Notes under the pieces: model-generated
The model's input: only the letters and a program-made list of their open reading frames with translations
Database searches by the model: none
What the model was told of the DNA's origin: nothing
Translations under genes and position numbers: made by a program
Shown: positions 26,304-34,137 of the stretch, one piece after another
How the letters are laid out: each line of letters begins with the position of its first letter
Numbering within the stretch: the first letter of the stretch is position 1
Source of the DNA: an uncultured Prevotella sp.
Lineage (GTDB): Bacteria; Bacteroidota; Bacteroidia; Bacteroidales; Bacteroidaceae
DNA length: 64,000 nt
Direction: 5' to 3'
Assembly: GCA_946186115.1 (NCBI GenBank)
Contig: CAMHLV010000001.1
Span: forward strand, 38,014-102,013

Positions 26304-26930
26304 ATGAAAGCAGAAATCATATTGAAATATTTCCCTAAGTTGACAGAATTGCAACAGTTCCAATTTGATAAGCTTGATGAGCTTTACCGCGATTGGAATG
26401 CAAAGATTAACGTCATATCACGTAAGGACATTGACAACCTGTATGAGCACCATGTGCTGCACTCATTGGCTATTGCTCGCATGTTGAACTTCCGCCCTGG
26501 AACAAGCATTCTTGATTTCGGTACAGGCGGAGGATTTCCAGGCATTCCCCTGGCCATAATGTTTCCCGAATGCAAATTCAAGCTCATTGACGGCACGGGA
26601 AAAAAGATTAAAGTGGCACAAGAAATATGCCGGAGTCTTGAACTTAAGAACTGCCAGCCAGTCCATCTGCGTGGTGAAGAAGAAAAAGGTCACTACGACT
26701 TCGTGGTAAGTCGTGCAGTAATGCCACTGCCCGACCTTATGAAGATTGTAAGTAAAAACATTGCCAAGAAGCAGAACAATGCCCTCCCTAACGGAGTAAT
26801 CTGTTTAAAAGGAGGTGACTTGCAGAGTGAGACCAGTCCCTTCCGTAATATCGTTGACATTATTCCCATAAGCCAATGGTTCGACGAAGAGTGGTTTGAA
26901 GGAAAATACTGCATCTACGTTCCTGCATAG
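26304..26930 (+). CDS. rsmG: 16S rRNA (guanine-527-N7) methyltransferase
   Basis: 208-residue SAM-dependent methyltransferase that modifies G527 of 16S rRNA. SILDFGTGGGFPGIPLAIMF is motif I, FKLIDGTGKKIKVAQEI the following acidic strand, and DFVVSRAV a later conserved block. The N-terminal KINVISRKD segment is typical. ATG 26304 (MKAEIILKYF) matches the normal start; the frame upstream overlaps the divergent HAD gene. ruvC follows after 20 bases. Confidence 0.94.
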   Translation: MKAEIILKYFPKLTELQQFQFDKLDELYRDWNAKINVISRKDIDNLYEHHVLHSLAIARMLNFRPGTSILDFGTGGGFPGIPLAIMFPECKFKLIDGTGKKIKVAQEICRSLELKNCQPVHLRGEEEKGHYDFVVSRAVMPLPDLMKIVSKNIAKKQNNALPNGVICLKGGDLQSETSPFRNIVDIIPISQWFDEEWFEGKYCIYVPA

Positions 26931-26950
26931 CCCATCCTACCTTTTTATAT

Positions 26951-27505
26951 ATGGAGAAAGTAATATTAGGCATTGACCCTGGAACAAACATTATGGGATA
27001 TGGAGTTATCAGGGTTGTCGACAATAAGGCCGAAATGGTTACTATGGGCGTTATTGACATGCGCAAGATAGAAGATGGATATCTTAAACTTGGACATATC
27101 TTTGAGCGTGTGACAGGCATAATAGATTCGTATCTTCCAGACGAGATGGCCATCGAGGCTCCGTTCTACGCCAAGAACGTCCAGACCACACTGAAACTGG
27201 GCAGGGCACAGGGAACGGCAATAGCAGCCGCAATTCATCATGGTGTTCCCATCCATGAATATGCACCGTTGAAGATAAAGATGGCGATAACGGGTAACGG
27301 CTCTGCGTCAAAGGAACAAGTGGCAGGAATGCTGCAGCGCTTGCTTAAATTCGACAAGGATGCTCTGACAAAATTCATGGATGCCACAGATGCTCTTGGT
27401 GCTGCCTACTGTCACTATATGCAGATGAACCGTCCGGAGAGCCAGGCACATTACAAGGGATGGAAAGACTTCGTAAATAAAAACCAGGCAAGGGTAAAGA
27501 AGTGA
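26951..27505 (+). CDS. ruvC: Holliday junction endonuclease RuvC
   Basis: 184-residue resolvase that nicks Holliday junctions during recombination, working with RuvAB. Acidic catalytic residues are visible: Asp9 in GIDPGTN, Glu in MAIEAPFYAKN, and the C-terminal Asp pair in MDATDALGAAYCH. The basic KLGRAQG and KIKMAITGNGSASKEQV segments contact DNA in the family. Downstream lies a large palindrome that could terminate the rsmG-ruvC transcript. Confidence 0.95.
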   Translation: MEKVILGIDPGTNIMGYGVIRVVDNKAEMVTMGVIDMRKIEDGYLKLGHIFERVTGIIDSYLPDEMAIEAPFYAKNVQTTLKLGRAQGTAIAAAIHHGVPIHEYAPLKIKMAITGNGSASKEQVAGMLQRLLKFDKDALTKFMDATDALGAAYCHYMQMNRPESQAHYKGWKDFVNKNQARVKK

Positions 27506-27531
27506 CGTTGTCTCATCACCTTCGCCAGCAG

Positions 27532-27592
27532 AATTCTGATGCTGATTAGGAAAATTCTGATGGTCAGAATTCCAGAAATCAGCATCAGAATT
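27532..27592. repeat. Nested palindrome after ruvC
   Basis: Perfect 16-bp arms 27532-27547 and 27577-27592 (AATTCTGATGCTGATT and its complement) enclose a second perfect hairpin, AATTCTGA (27553-27560), TGG, TCAGAATT (27564-27571). The right arm runs into TTTTTG, so it could act as the rsmG-ruvC terminator. Confidence 0.8.
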
Positions 27593-27678
27593 TTTGTAAT
27601 CAGCATCATCATTGGTGACGAGCCCGGAATAGTATTTCACAGAGCAAAACCCTTAGAATTGTCTATCAAGTTTTTGAC

Positions 27679-28041
27679 CTACACCCGCGACACCCGCGAC
27701 ACCCAATGCGGGTGTTGTGGGTGTAGCGGGTGTAGGGTAATTTTCTGATTCACTATATATAGAAAGCCACAGCACCTGCTGCTTCTGGCGGTCGTGTGGT
27801 GACCCTCACCCTCCAGCAGACGTGTCAGCTGCTGTGCCTCAGCATTCATCTCATGATTCAGACGAGAGATATTCTCGGCATCTCCCGCCCAGCGCAGCAT
27901 CAGGGGCAGCGGCGGACACAGCGGCCTGTCCTGCTTCTGCAGCCGGTTGACGCCCTCGAAGAGCACGCCCACCAGCGAGTGCCGGCTGGCATCCTCAAAC
28001 AGCTGTTGCCACTCCTCGGCAGTATAGCGGGGAAAGACATC
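27679..28041 (-). pseudogene. Fragment resembling an NTP_transf_5 (PF14907) nucleotidyltransferase
   Basis: On the minus strand a frame reads YTAEEWQQLFEDASRHSLVG, then VLFEGVNRLQ, PPLPLMLRWAGDAENISRLN and EMNAEAQQLTRLLEGEG. This spacing and wording resemble the N-terminal helical part of the uncharacterised nucleotidyltransferase family common in Prevotella. A TGA stop lies just upstream (28042-28044), no start codon fits, and the catalytic part is absent; the frame runs into the minisatellite. It is best read as a decayed remnant. The family call is from memory of the pattern. Confidence 0.5.
27681..27733. repeat. Inverted 9-bp-period minisatellite
   Basis: Three ACACCC units spaced 9 bases (27681, 27690, 27699) followed by three GGGTGT units at the same spacing (27710, 27719, 27728), forming an imperfect inverted repeat. 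It lies at the end of the gene fragment described next. Confidence 0.7.
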
Positions 28042-28171
28042 TCAACGAGCTATAAAGTTCGAAGGCAACGAAGAGGAATCTCGATGGGACACGAGTGGAT
28101 AGAAATAAGGGAAAGTCTGTATGATTTGAAAGATTTCTCAACTGGAAGCGGGGAATATCGGAAGAAATGCG

Positions 28172-28179
28172 TAACTTTG
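28172..28179 (+). promoter_or_regulatory. Candidate -7 box upstream of the tandem ABC ATPase
   Basis: TAACTTTG, 24 bases before ATG 28204; no convincing -33 element. Confidence 0.35.
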
Positions 28180-28203
28180 CAGCAAAATGTTTGTATTATA
28201 CTA

Positions 28204-29550
28204 ATGGGTAAGGTAACTATAATAGCAGGAAGAAACGGAAGCGGCAAGTCGCAATATGTCGACAGGCTGCGCAAAAAACTCGCATCAGACCGTGTTAGGT
28301 ATATTGCTTTCACTGACTCGTACGGCGTGAACGTTGATGGGCAATACTACCTGCAGCTGCGATGGAACCAACACGACATAGATCACGAAACACCACTTGC
28401 CGGCAAACTGCTTGAACGAGCCTTTCTGCTTGCAGGAGCTGACACGCCAGAGCGTCGCAAGATGCAGCAACAGCTCTACGACTTGTTCCATATTGGCCCA
28501 CTCACCGACAAATACGTGATTGCTCTATCGAGCGGTGAATTGCGCAAGTTCCAGTTGACAAAGACTTTATTTGCCAACCCTACAACACTCATTATTGACA
28601 ACCCATTTATAGGACTTGACGCTGAAACTCGCCAACAGCTCAGCAGTCTGATAAAGACGTTGGCAGATGAGCGTAACATGGAGGTTATTCTTGTTATCTC
28701 TAAGACCGATGTCATACCTTGTGATGCGACAGAAATCATTGAAATAGCAGATGGTCAGGAACTGCCGCCTTGCAGCATGGCAGAATATCAAAGCAGACAA
28801 CAACCCGTACCAGTCTGCATTCTGCCGCAAACATTTAAAGAAGACATACTGTCGCTGCCATCAAGCGACAACGGATATGCCTGCCATCATGTGGTAGAAA
28901 TGAAAAATGTGAATATCCGTTATGGCGAGCGTGTCATACTCGACAATGTCAACTGGACGGTATGCAATGGCGAACGCTGGGCACTGTCAGGACAAAATGG
29001 CAGTGGCAAGTCAACATTATTATCTTTAGTATGTGCCGACAATCCCCAAAGCTACGCCTGCGACATCACTCTGTTTGACAGGCCAAGAGGCTCTGGTGAA
29101 AGCATCTGGGATATTAAACGCCATATAGGTTACGTATCGCCAGAGATGCACCGTTCATACAAAAGGAATCTGCCAGCAATAAGGATAGTAGCCAGCGGAC
29201 TGATGGACTCCATCGGCCTGTATGCTGTGCCCTATAAGCGCGACTATGAAAAATGTCGATGGTGGCTTAATATCTTCGGTGTCGGAGATTTGGCAGAGCG
29301 CCCCTTTCTGCAACTCTCGAGTGGCGAACAGCGACTTGTATTGTTGGCACGTGCATTTGTAAAAGACCCACAACTGCTCATCCTCGACGAGCCACTCCAT
29401 GGGCTCGACCAGTGGAATCGCCGACGCGTAAAAGATATCATTGAGACATTTTGTCAGCGTAGCAATAAGACTATGATAATGGTGACACACTACCAGGAAG
29501 AACTGCCTGACTGCATAACCAACTCGCTGACACTAGAAAGACATATCTAA
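28204..29550 (+). CDS. Tandem ABC ATPase (ModF/PhrA-like)
   Basis: 448-residue soluble protein with two ABC nucleotide-binding domains and no membrane segment. Domain 1 has Walker A GRNGSGKS (9-16), signature LSSGELRK and a Walker-B-like LIIDNPFIGLD in which the usual catalytic Glu is Asn. Domain 2 has GQNGSGKST, LSSGEQRLV and LILDEPLHGLD. This layout matches ModF/PhrA-type proteins of unclear function. The frame stays open upstream to 27796, but that part reads antisense through the gene fragment, so ATG 28204 is chosen. clpC follows after 36 bases. Confidence 0.8.
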   Translation: MGKVTIIAGRNGSGKSQYVDRLRKKLASDRVRYIAFTDSYGVNVDGQYYLQLRWNQHDIDHETPLAGKLLERAFLLAGADTPERRKMQQQLYDLFHIGPLTDKYVIALSSGELRKFQLTKTLFANPTTLIIDNPFIGLDAETRQQLSSLIKTLADERNMEVILVISKTDVIPCDATEIIEIADGQELPPCSMAEYQSRQQPVPVCILPQTFKEDILSLPSSDNGYACHHVVEMKNVNIRYGERVILDNVNWTVCNGERWALSGQNGSGKSTLLSLVCADNPQSYACDITLFDRPRGSGESIWDIKRHIGYVSPEMHRSYKRNLPAIRIVASGLMDSIGLYAVPYKRDYEKCRWWLNIFGVGDLAERPFLQLSSGEQRLVLLARAFVKDPQLLILDEPLHGLDQWNRRRVKDIIETFCQRSNKTMIMVTHYQEELPDCITNSLTLERHI

Positions 29551-29555
29551 TATAG

Positions 29556-29572
29556 TTTGGCACGATATTTGT
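29556..29572 (+). promoter_or_regulatory. Sigma-54-like promoter element upstream of clpC
   Basis: TTTGGCACGATATTTGT: GG and GT separated by 10 bases, close to the sigma-54 consensus TGGCACG-N4-TTGCW with one mismatch (GT for GC). The same 16 bases precede htpG. The predicted start would fall about 3 bases before ATG 29587. Confidence 0.45.
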
Positions 29573-29586
29573 AAGATTACAAGTGT

Positions 29587-32118
29587 ATGACAAGTCAATT
29601 TTCACCCAAGGTATCCGAAATACTTGCCTTTTCCAGGGAGGAAGCAGCACGGCTGGCCAGCCGAAGTGTTGCCCCTGAGCATTTGTTGCTTGGACTTCTG
29701 CGCCTGAAAGACAGTCCGGTGATTTCTGTGTTCGACCGCTTGGACATTAATCTTAATTCCTTAAAGTCAGAACTTGAGTATCGCGTAAGGGAAGACGAAA
29801 TCGGACAACCTATCTACACTCAGCAGTTGGTACTTAACGAGCAAGCAAGCAATATCCTGAAACTTGCTGTACTTGAAGCACGCTTACAACATACCACACG
29901 AGTGGAGGAACAGCATCTGCTGTTGGCAATACTCCACGATTCTGCTGACAACGGGGCTAAACAAGTATTAGAAATGAACAACATGAACTACGAAGACGTA
30001 CTTACTCTACTGTCTGTTAAAGACGGTATAGGATTGCCCGATGAGGACTACGAAGAAGAAAGCAGTGAATCCACCGCTTCTGAAGGTTCTTCATCGAGCA
30101 GGAACTCAACCACAAAAACCCAACAGAAACAGACGAAGTCAAAGACTCCGGTACTTGACAATTTCAGCACAGACCTCACACAACAGGCTGCCGAAGGAAA
30201 ACTCGATCCCTGCGTTGGACGTGAAGACGAAATACAACGTGTGATCGAGATTCTGGGCCGCCGCAAAAAGAACAATCCCATTCTTATTGGTGAACCAGGT
30301 GTAGGTAAAAGTGCCATCGTTGAAGGTCTGGCCCAGATGATAGTCGGGCACCACTGTTCTCCGATGCTGTTTAACAGACGTCTGGTTACTCTCGACATGA
30401 CTGGTGTTGTTGCTGGAACGAAGTATCGTGGCCAGTTTGAAGAGCGCATGAAGATGCTGGTAAAGGAACTGGAACAAAACCCCGACATCATTATCTTCAT
30501 CGACGAAATACATACGATGATAGGTGCTGGCTCTACGCCAGGCTCAATGGATGCTGCCAACATTCTGAAGCCCGCATTGGCTCGTGGTACGATACAGTGC
30601 ATCGGAGCAACCACACTAGATGAATACCGCAACTCTATTGAGAAGGACGGTGCTTTGGAACGCCGTTTCCAGAAAGTCCAGGTTGAGCCTACCAGCGATG
30701 AAGAGACACTACAGATTTTGAAGAATGTCAGAGACAGATACGAAAGTCATCATCACGTAACCTATACTGACGAGGCATTAGAAGCCTGTGTCAAACTGAC
30801 AGCCCGATACGTGACAGACCGCTTCATGCCAGATAAAGCTATCGACGCTCTCGATGAGACTGGCTCACGCGTTCATCTCCAGAACTCTAATATTCCGCCT
30901 GAAATTACCGAAATGGAGAAACAAATCAGGCAAGTGAAAGAGAAGAAACAACAGGCCGTTGGCAATCAGAACTTTGAATTGGCAGCAAGCTACCGTGACC
31001 GTGAAACAATTCTGAACCGCGAGTTGCAAGAATTGAACAGGAAGTGGCTTGAAGGCGAGGTTGACGAGCGGCAGACTGTTACCGCCGAAAACGTAGCTGA
31101 TGTCGTAGCCATGATGACAGGAATACCCGTACAACGCATGGCTCAAGAAGAAGGAATACGCCTGAAGGGAATGGCTAAAGAACTAAAATCACAGGTCATT
31201 GCACAGGATAAAGCCATCGACAAGATGGTTCGCGCCATACAGCGTAACCGCGTTGGTCTGAAAGAGCCCAACCATCCCATCGGAGCATTTATGTTCCTTG
31301 GCCCTACTGGTGTAGGAAAGACATATCTCGCAAAGAAACTTGCTGAATTTATGTTCGGCTCGCCTGATGCACTCATCCGAATCGACATGAGTGAATACAC
31401 AGAGTCTTTCAACGTCAGCCGTCTCATTGGAGCCCCTCCAGGATATGTAGGATATGAAGAGGGCGGACAGCTCACTGAGCGTGTACGCCGCCATCCCTAC
31501 TCTATTGTCCTGCTCGATGAAATCGAAAAGGCTCATGGAAATGTCTTCAATCTGTTGCTTCAGGTACTTGATGAGGGAAGACTGACAGATGGTAATGGTC
31601 GCTTTGTGGATTTCCGCAACACCGTTATCATTATGACCTCGAATGCTGGTACAAGACAGCTGAAAGAGTTTGGGCGTGGTGTTGGATTCAATACTTCATC
31701 ATCGTCGCTCGCCCTCAACGAACAGGATAAGGAACATGCCCGCCAGATAGTACAAAAGGCACTTTCGAAACAGTTCTCACCTGAGTTCTTGAATCGTCTT
31801 GACGAGATTATCACATTCGACCAATTAGACATTGAGGCTATTAAACTCATTATCGACGTAGAATTGAAGGGACTCTTCAAGCGAATAAGCGACCTTGGAT
31901 TTACAGTCCAACTAAGCGACAAGGCCAAGCATTTTGTTGCCGAGAAAGGCTATGATGTGCAATTTGGCGCACGCCCATTAAAGCGAGCCATACAGTCATA
32001 TATTGAAGACGGCATATCAGAACTTATTGTGAACGGAGATTTGTCTGAAGGAGCCGTTATAAACATTGATAAAGAAGACGGTAAGGAAGAACTTACTTTC
32101 AACCAAGTAGAGAAATAA
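29587..32118 (+). CDS. clpC: ClpC-type AAA+ unfoldase
   Basis: 843-residue HSP100 ATPase that unfolds proteins for ClpP. Two N-terminal Clp repeats (about 1-150), a Ser/Thr-rich linker (about 155-185), AAA domain 1 with GEPGVGKS and FIDEIH, a short middle coiled coil with a UVR-like segment (NFELAASYRDRE), AAA domain 2 with GPTGVGKT and LLDEIEKAH, then the C-terminal FGARPLKRAI domain. The short middle domain and UVR motif separate it from ClpB. No clpP in the window. Confidence 0.94.
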   Translation: MTSQFSPKVSEILAFSREEAARLASRSVAPEHLLLGLLRLKDSPVISVFDRLDINLNSLKSELEYRVREDEIGQPIYTQQLVLNEQASNILKLAVLEARLQHTTRVEEQHLLLAILHDSADNGAKQVLEMNNMNYEDVLTLLSVKDGIGLPDEDYEEESSESTASEGSSSSRNSTTKTQQKQTKSKTPVLDNFSTDLTQQAAEGKLDPCVGREDEIQRVIEILGRRKKNNPILIGEPGVGKSAIVEGLAQMIVGHHCSPMLFNRRLVTLDMTGVVAGTKYRGQFEERMKMLVKELEQNPDIIIFIDEIHTMIGAGSTPGSMDAANILKPALARGTIQCIGATTLDEYRNSIEKDGALERRFQKVQVEPTSDEETLQILKNVRDRYESHHHVTYTDEALEACVKLTARYVTDRFMPDKAIDALDETGSRVHLQNSNIPPEITEMEKQIRQVKEKKQQAVGNQNFELAASYRDRETILNRELQELNRKWLEGEVDERQTVTAENVADVVAMMTGIPVQRMAQEEGIRLKGMAKELKSQVIAQDKAIDKMVRAIQRNRVGLKEPNHPIGAFMFLGPTGVGKTYLAKKLAEFMFGSPDALIRIDMSEYTESFNVSRLIGAPPGYVGYEEGGQLTERVRRHPYSIVLLDEIEKAHGNVFNLLLQVLDEGRLTDGNGRFVDFRNTVIIMTSNAGTRQLKEFGRGVGFNTSSSSLALNEQDKEHARQIVQKALSKQFSPEFLNRLDEIITFDQLDIEAIKLIIDVELKGLFKRISDLGFTVQLSDKAKHFVAEKGYDVQFGARPLKRAIQSYIEDGISELIVNGDLSEGAVINIDKEDGKEELTFNQVEK

Positions 32119-32142
32119 CAAATAATAAATAAAACAAGTGAT

Positions 32143-32766
32143 ATGAAAAAAGCAAAGAAAGCACTCGCAGCATCTATAATGTTTGCTTTGACAGGAATAA
32201 TATTATCCTCCTGTAACGCAGGCACACTCTCAAACGTACTCAGCACTATAGGTAGCGGTGGAACCGTTGCCAACGTCTTCAGCAGTGTGATAGGTATGGA
32301 CAAGCTCACACAGCAAGGATTAGTAGGCAGCTGGTCGTATAAGGGTCCAGGCTGCGCTTTCACCAGCGAGAACCTTCTGGCAAAGGCTGGTGGTGAAGTA
32401 GCTGCCACGAAGATAGAACAGGAGATGGAGCCATATTTCAAAACCGTTGGAATTTCATCCAGCAACACTCACATCACATTCAATACCGATATGACATACT
32501 CTGCTACTATCGCAGGCAGGTCGTTCAGCGGACAGTACACATTCGATGAGGCAAGCGCAAAGGTTACTCTCAAGAGTCTGCTTTTCAACATAAACTGCTA
32601 TGCCAAGCGCGAATATGGCGGTATATCGCTGCTCTTTGAGTCGAAGAAACTTCTCACGGTACTTCAGACTATGGCTACACTGAGCGGCAATTCCACCTAT
32701 CAGAAAGTGGGTGAGCTAAGCAAGAACTACGATGGCATACGCCTCGGATTCGACTTGCAGAGATAG
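32143..32766 (+). CDS. DUF4923-family lipoprotein
   Basis: 207-residue exported protein with a lipoprotein signal ending IILSSC (Cys about 24), followed by a Ser/Gly-rich segment and a beta-rich domain (LVGSWSYKGPGCAF to YDGIRLGFDL) that resembles the Bacteroidetes lipocalin-like DUF4923 family. Function unknown; probably attached to the outer membrane. It lies 24 bases downstream of clpC, so it may share its stress-linked expression. Confidence 0.75.
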   Translation: MKKAKKALAASIMFALTGIILSSCNAGTLSNVLSTIGSGGTVANVFSSVIGMDKLTQQGLVGSWSYKGPGCAFTSENLLAKAGGEVAATKIEQEMEPYFKTVGISSSNTHITFNTDMTYSATIAGRSFSGQYTFDEASAKVTLKSLLFNINCYAKREYGGISLLFESKKLLTVLQTMATLSGNSTYQKVGELSKNYDGIRLGFDLQR

Positions 32767-32805
32767 CATCTTTGGTGACATTCCTATTAGAAATCACCCG
32801 ACGCT

Positions 32806-33390
32806 TCAACTAATCGGAAAGACGAAGCACAGCGAGAAATACAGTTGTGCCACCAATACATAGAAGAGCAGCAGTGATGCTGCTTTTCTTATGCCGTATA
32901 ATAATGCTTCATAGACATCGCCTAATGAGGTGAAACGCCCAGACACTGTTCCACAGATTATTGCTGCCGCCATTACTCCAAAACTCACTACTGGTACCAG
33001 ACTTGCCGAAAACGGTGATGGCCATAAAGAACCGCTTGCCGACAACAGTATGGCATGAGGCATCATTGTAAGCATAATGATAATGCCGGAATATAGCAGC
33101 AAGAAAACGAGTGCGAATAACCTTGCACGGTTTATCCTGTAACTGTTTGCCCTCAAGTCAACTCCCTTTGCTATACACCCGTATGCCATTGCCAAAAGTA
33201 ACAGCCATACCAGCAACGGTGAGGCCATTATATCGACGAAGTGTCCGAGAAACCAGCGAATACCCTCGCTTGAGAGCATGGAGCGGACACTACCTGTAGG
33301 ACTGGCAGCACTCATAATCCACGACACCAACGTGAGTAGCACTTCTGCAACGAACAGAAGTAAGGCAACTGTGGGCAAATAGCGTTTCAT
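32806..33390 (-). CDS. Small membrane protein resembling part of an AbgT transporter
   Basis: 194-residue protein with about five hydrophobic helices. The segment SVRSMLSSEGIRWFLGHFVD resembles the AbgT p-aminobenzoyl-glutamate transporter family, but the protein is less than half that family's length and lacks its second half. It may be a stand-alone Bacteroidetes variant, a decayed transporter or a chance resemblance. It lies 30 bases downstream of the response regulator on the same strand. Confidence 0.5.
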   Translation of the reverse strand: MKRYLPTVALLLFVAEVLLTLVSWIMSAASPTGSVRSMLSSEGIRWFLGHFVDIMASPLLVWLLLLAMAYGCIAKGVDLRANSYRINRARLFALVFLLLYSGIIIMLTMMPHAILLSASGSLWPSPFSASLVPVVSFGVMAAAIICGTVSGRFTSLGDVYEALLYGIRKAASLLLFYVLVAQLYFSLCFVFPIS

Positions 33391-33420
33391 ATCACATATT
33401 ACGAATGATAACCGAATTGT

Positions 33421-34137
33421 TTATTCAGAGTCGGGCATCAGATTGTCAACATCTAAGATGCGAAGCTCAAGGGCTCTTACAACCAGACGTGTAGCATTGA
33501 CGCTCTCGCCTCCAGGGAACAGTTTCTTAACGAGTTCGTTCTGTCTCTTCTCCAGACTCTTGACACCAAAAGGCATACCGCGCAGTCCAGTAATCTGCTC
33601 TTTGGTATATCCCAATGCGAGATGGCGGAGGAAACGCTCATCGTACTCATCAATTTCATAATCAATGAGAGCCTCCTGGCGTGCAAGTTGTGACGACACG
33701 GCATTCTTGAAGCGCTCAACAATTTTCTTCATGATAGGCTCGTTGAACACCAATTGCTTACCCTCCATCACAGCACGAACATCGGCACGTGTCAACAGTT
33801 CTCCGCTCTTGAGAATAATGCCGTCAGCTCCAGCATCCAGCACGTCAACCCATAGTTTCTCATTTAGTATTTCTCCAGTAAAGATAAGTATCTTAACTGC
33901 CGGATACATCTCCTTAGCCTGTCGGCAGATTTCCACTCCGACAGTGGTTGATCCGCCCAAGCCCAAATCAAGCAGTACGAGGTCGGGTTGCTGTTGTTTA
34001 ATAAGGCGCCAAAAGGCTGCTTCATTATCGGCAGTACCGATTATTTCTGCTTCAGGTATCTCGTGACGTACAATACCTTCAGTGCCTTTGAGTTCAAGGG
34101 GCACATCCTCGACGATAATAAGTTTAAAGTTGTCCAT
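33421..34137 (-). CDS. Response regulator with C-terminal HTH-like domain
   Basis: 238-residue two-component output protein. The receiver domain (1-125) has the acidic pocket (VEDV), phospho-acceptor Asp in LVLLDLGLGG, and conserved Thr/Lys in FTGE and ILKSGE. The C-terminal half (LRHLALGYTKEQITGLRGMP...LEKRQNELVKKL) resembles a LuxR/NarL-type HTH. It overlaps the end of the kinase gene by 14 bases, so the two are almost certainly partners. Targets unknown; context suggests KDG catabolism. Confidence 0.85.
   Translation of the reverse strand: MDNFKLIIVEDVPLELKGTEGIVRHEIPEAEIIGTADNEAAFWRLIKQQQPDLVLLDLGLGGSTTVGVEICRQAKEMYPAVKILIFTGEILNEKLWVDVLDAGADGIILKSGELLTRADVRAVMEGKQLVFNEPIMKKIVERFKNAVSSQLARQEALIDYEIDEYDERFLRHLALGYTKEQITGLRGMPFGVKSLEKRQNELVKKLFPGGESVNATRLVVRALELRILDVDNLMPDSE

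Noticed and set aside
27679..28041. VirE/DUF3987 mobilisation-gene remnant
   Set aside because: First considered because of the ACACCC array; the readable protein pattern fits the NTP_transf_5 helical region better and no primase or P-loop motif is present.
27796..28203. N-terminal extension of the tandem ABC ATPase
   Set aside because: The first 136 codons read antisense through the nucleotidyltransferase-like fragment and precede the first Walker A; ATG 28204 starts the conserved protein.
30048..30632. 194-codon minus-strand open frame
   Set aside because: Antisense to clpC AAA domain 1; no start context or motifs.
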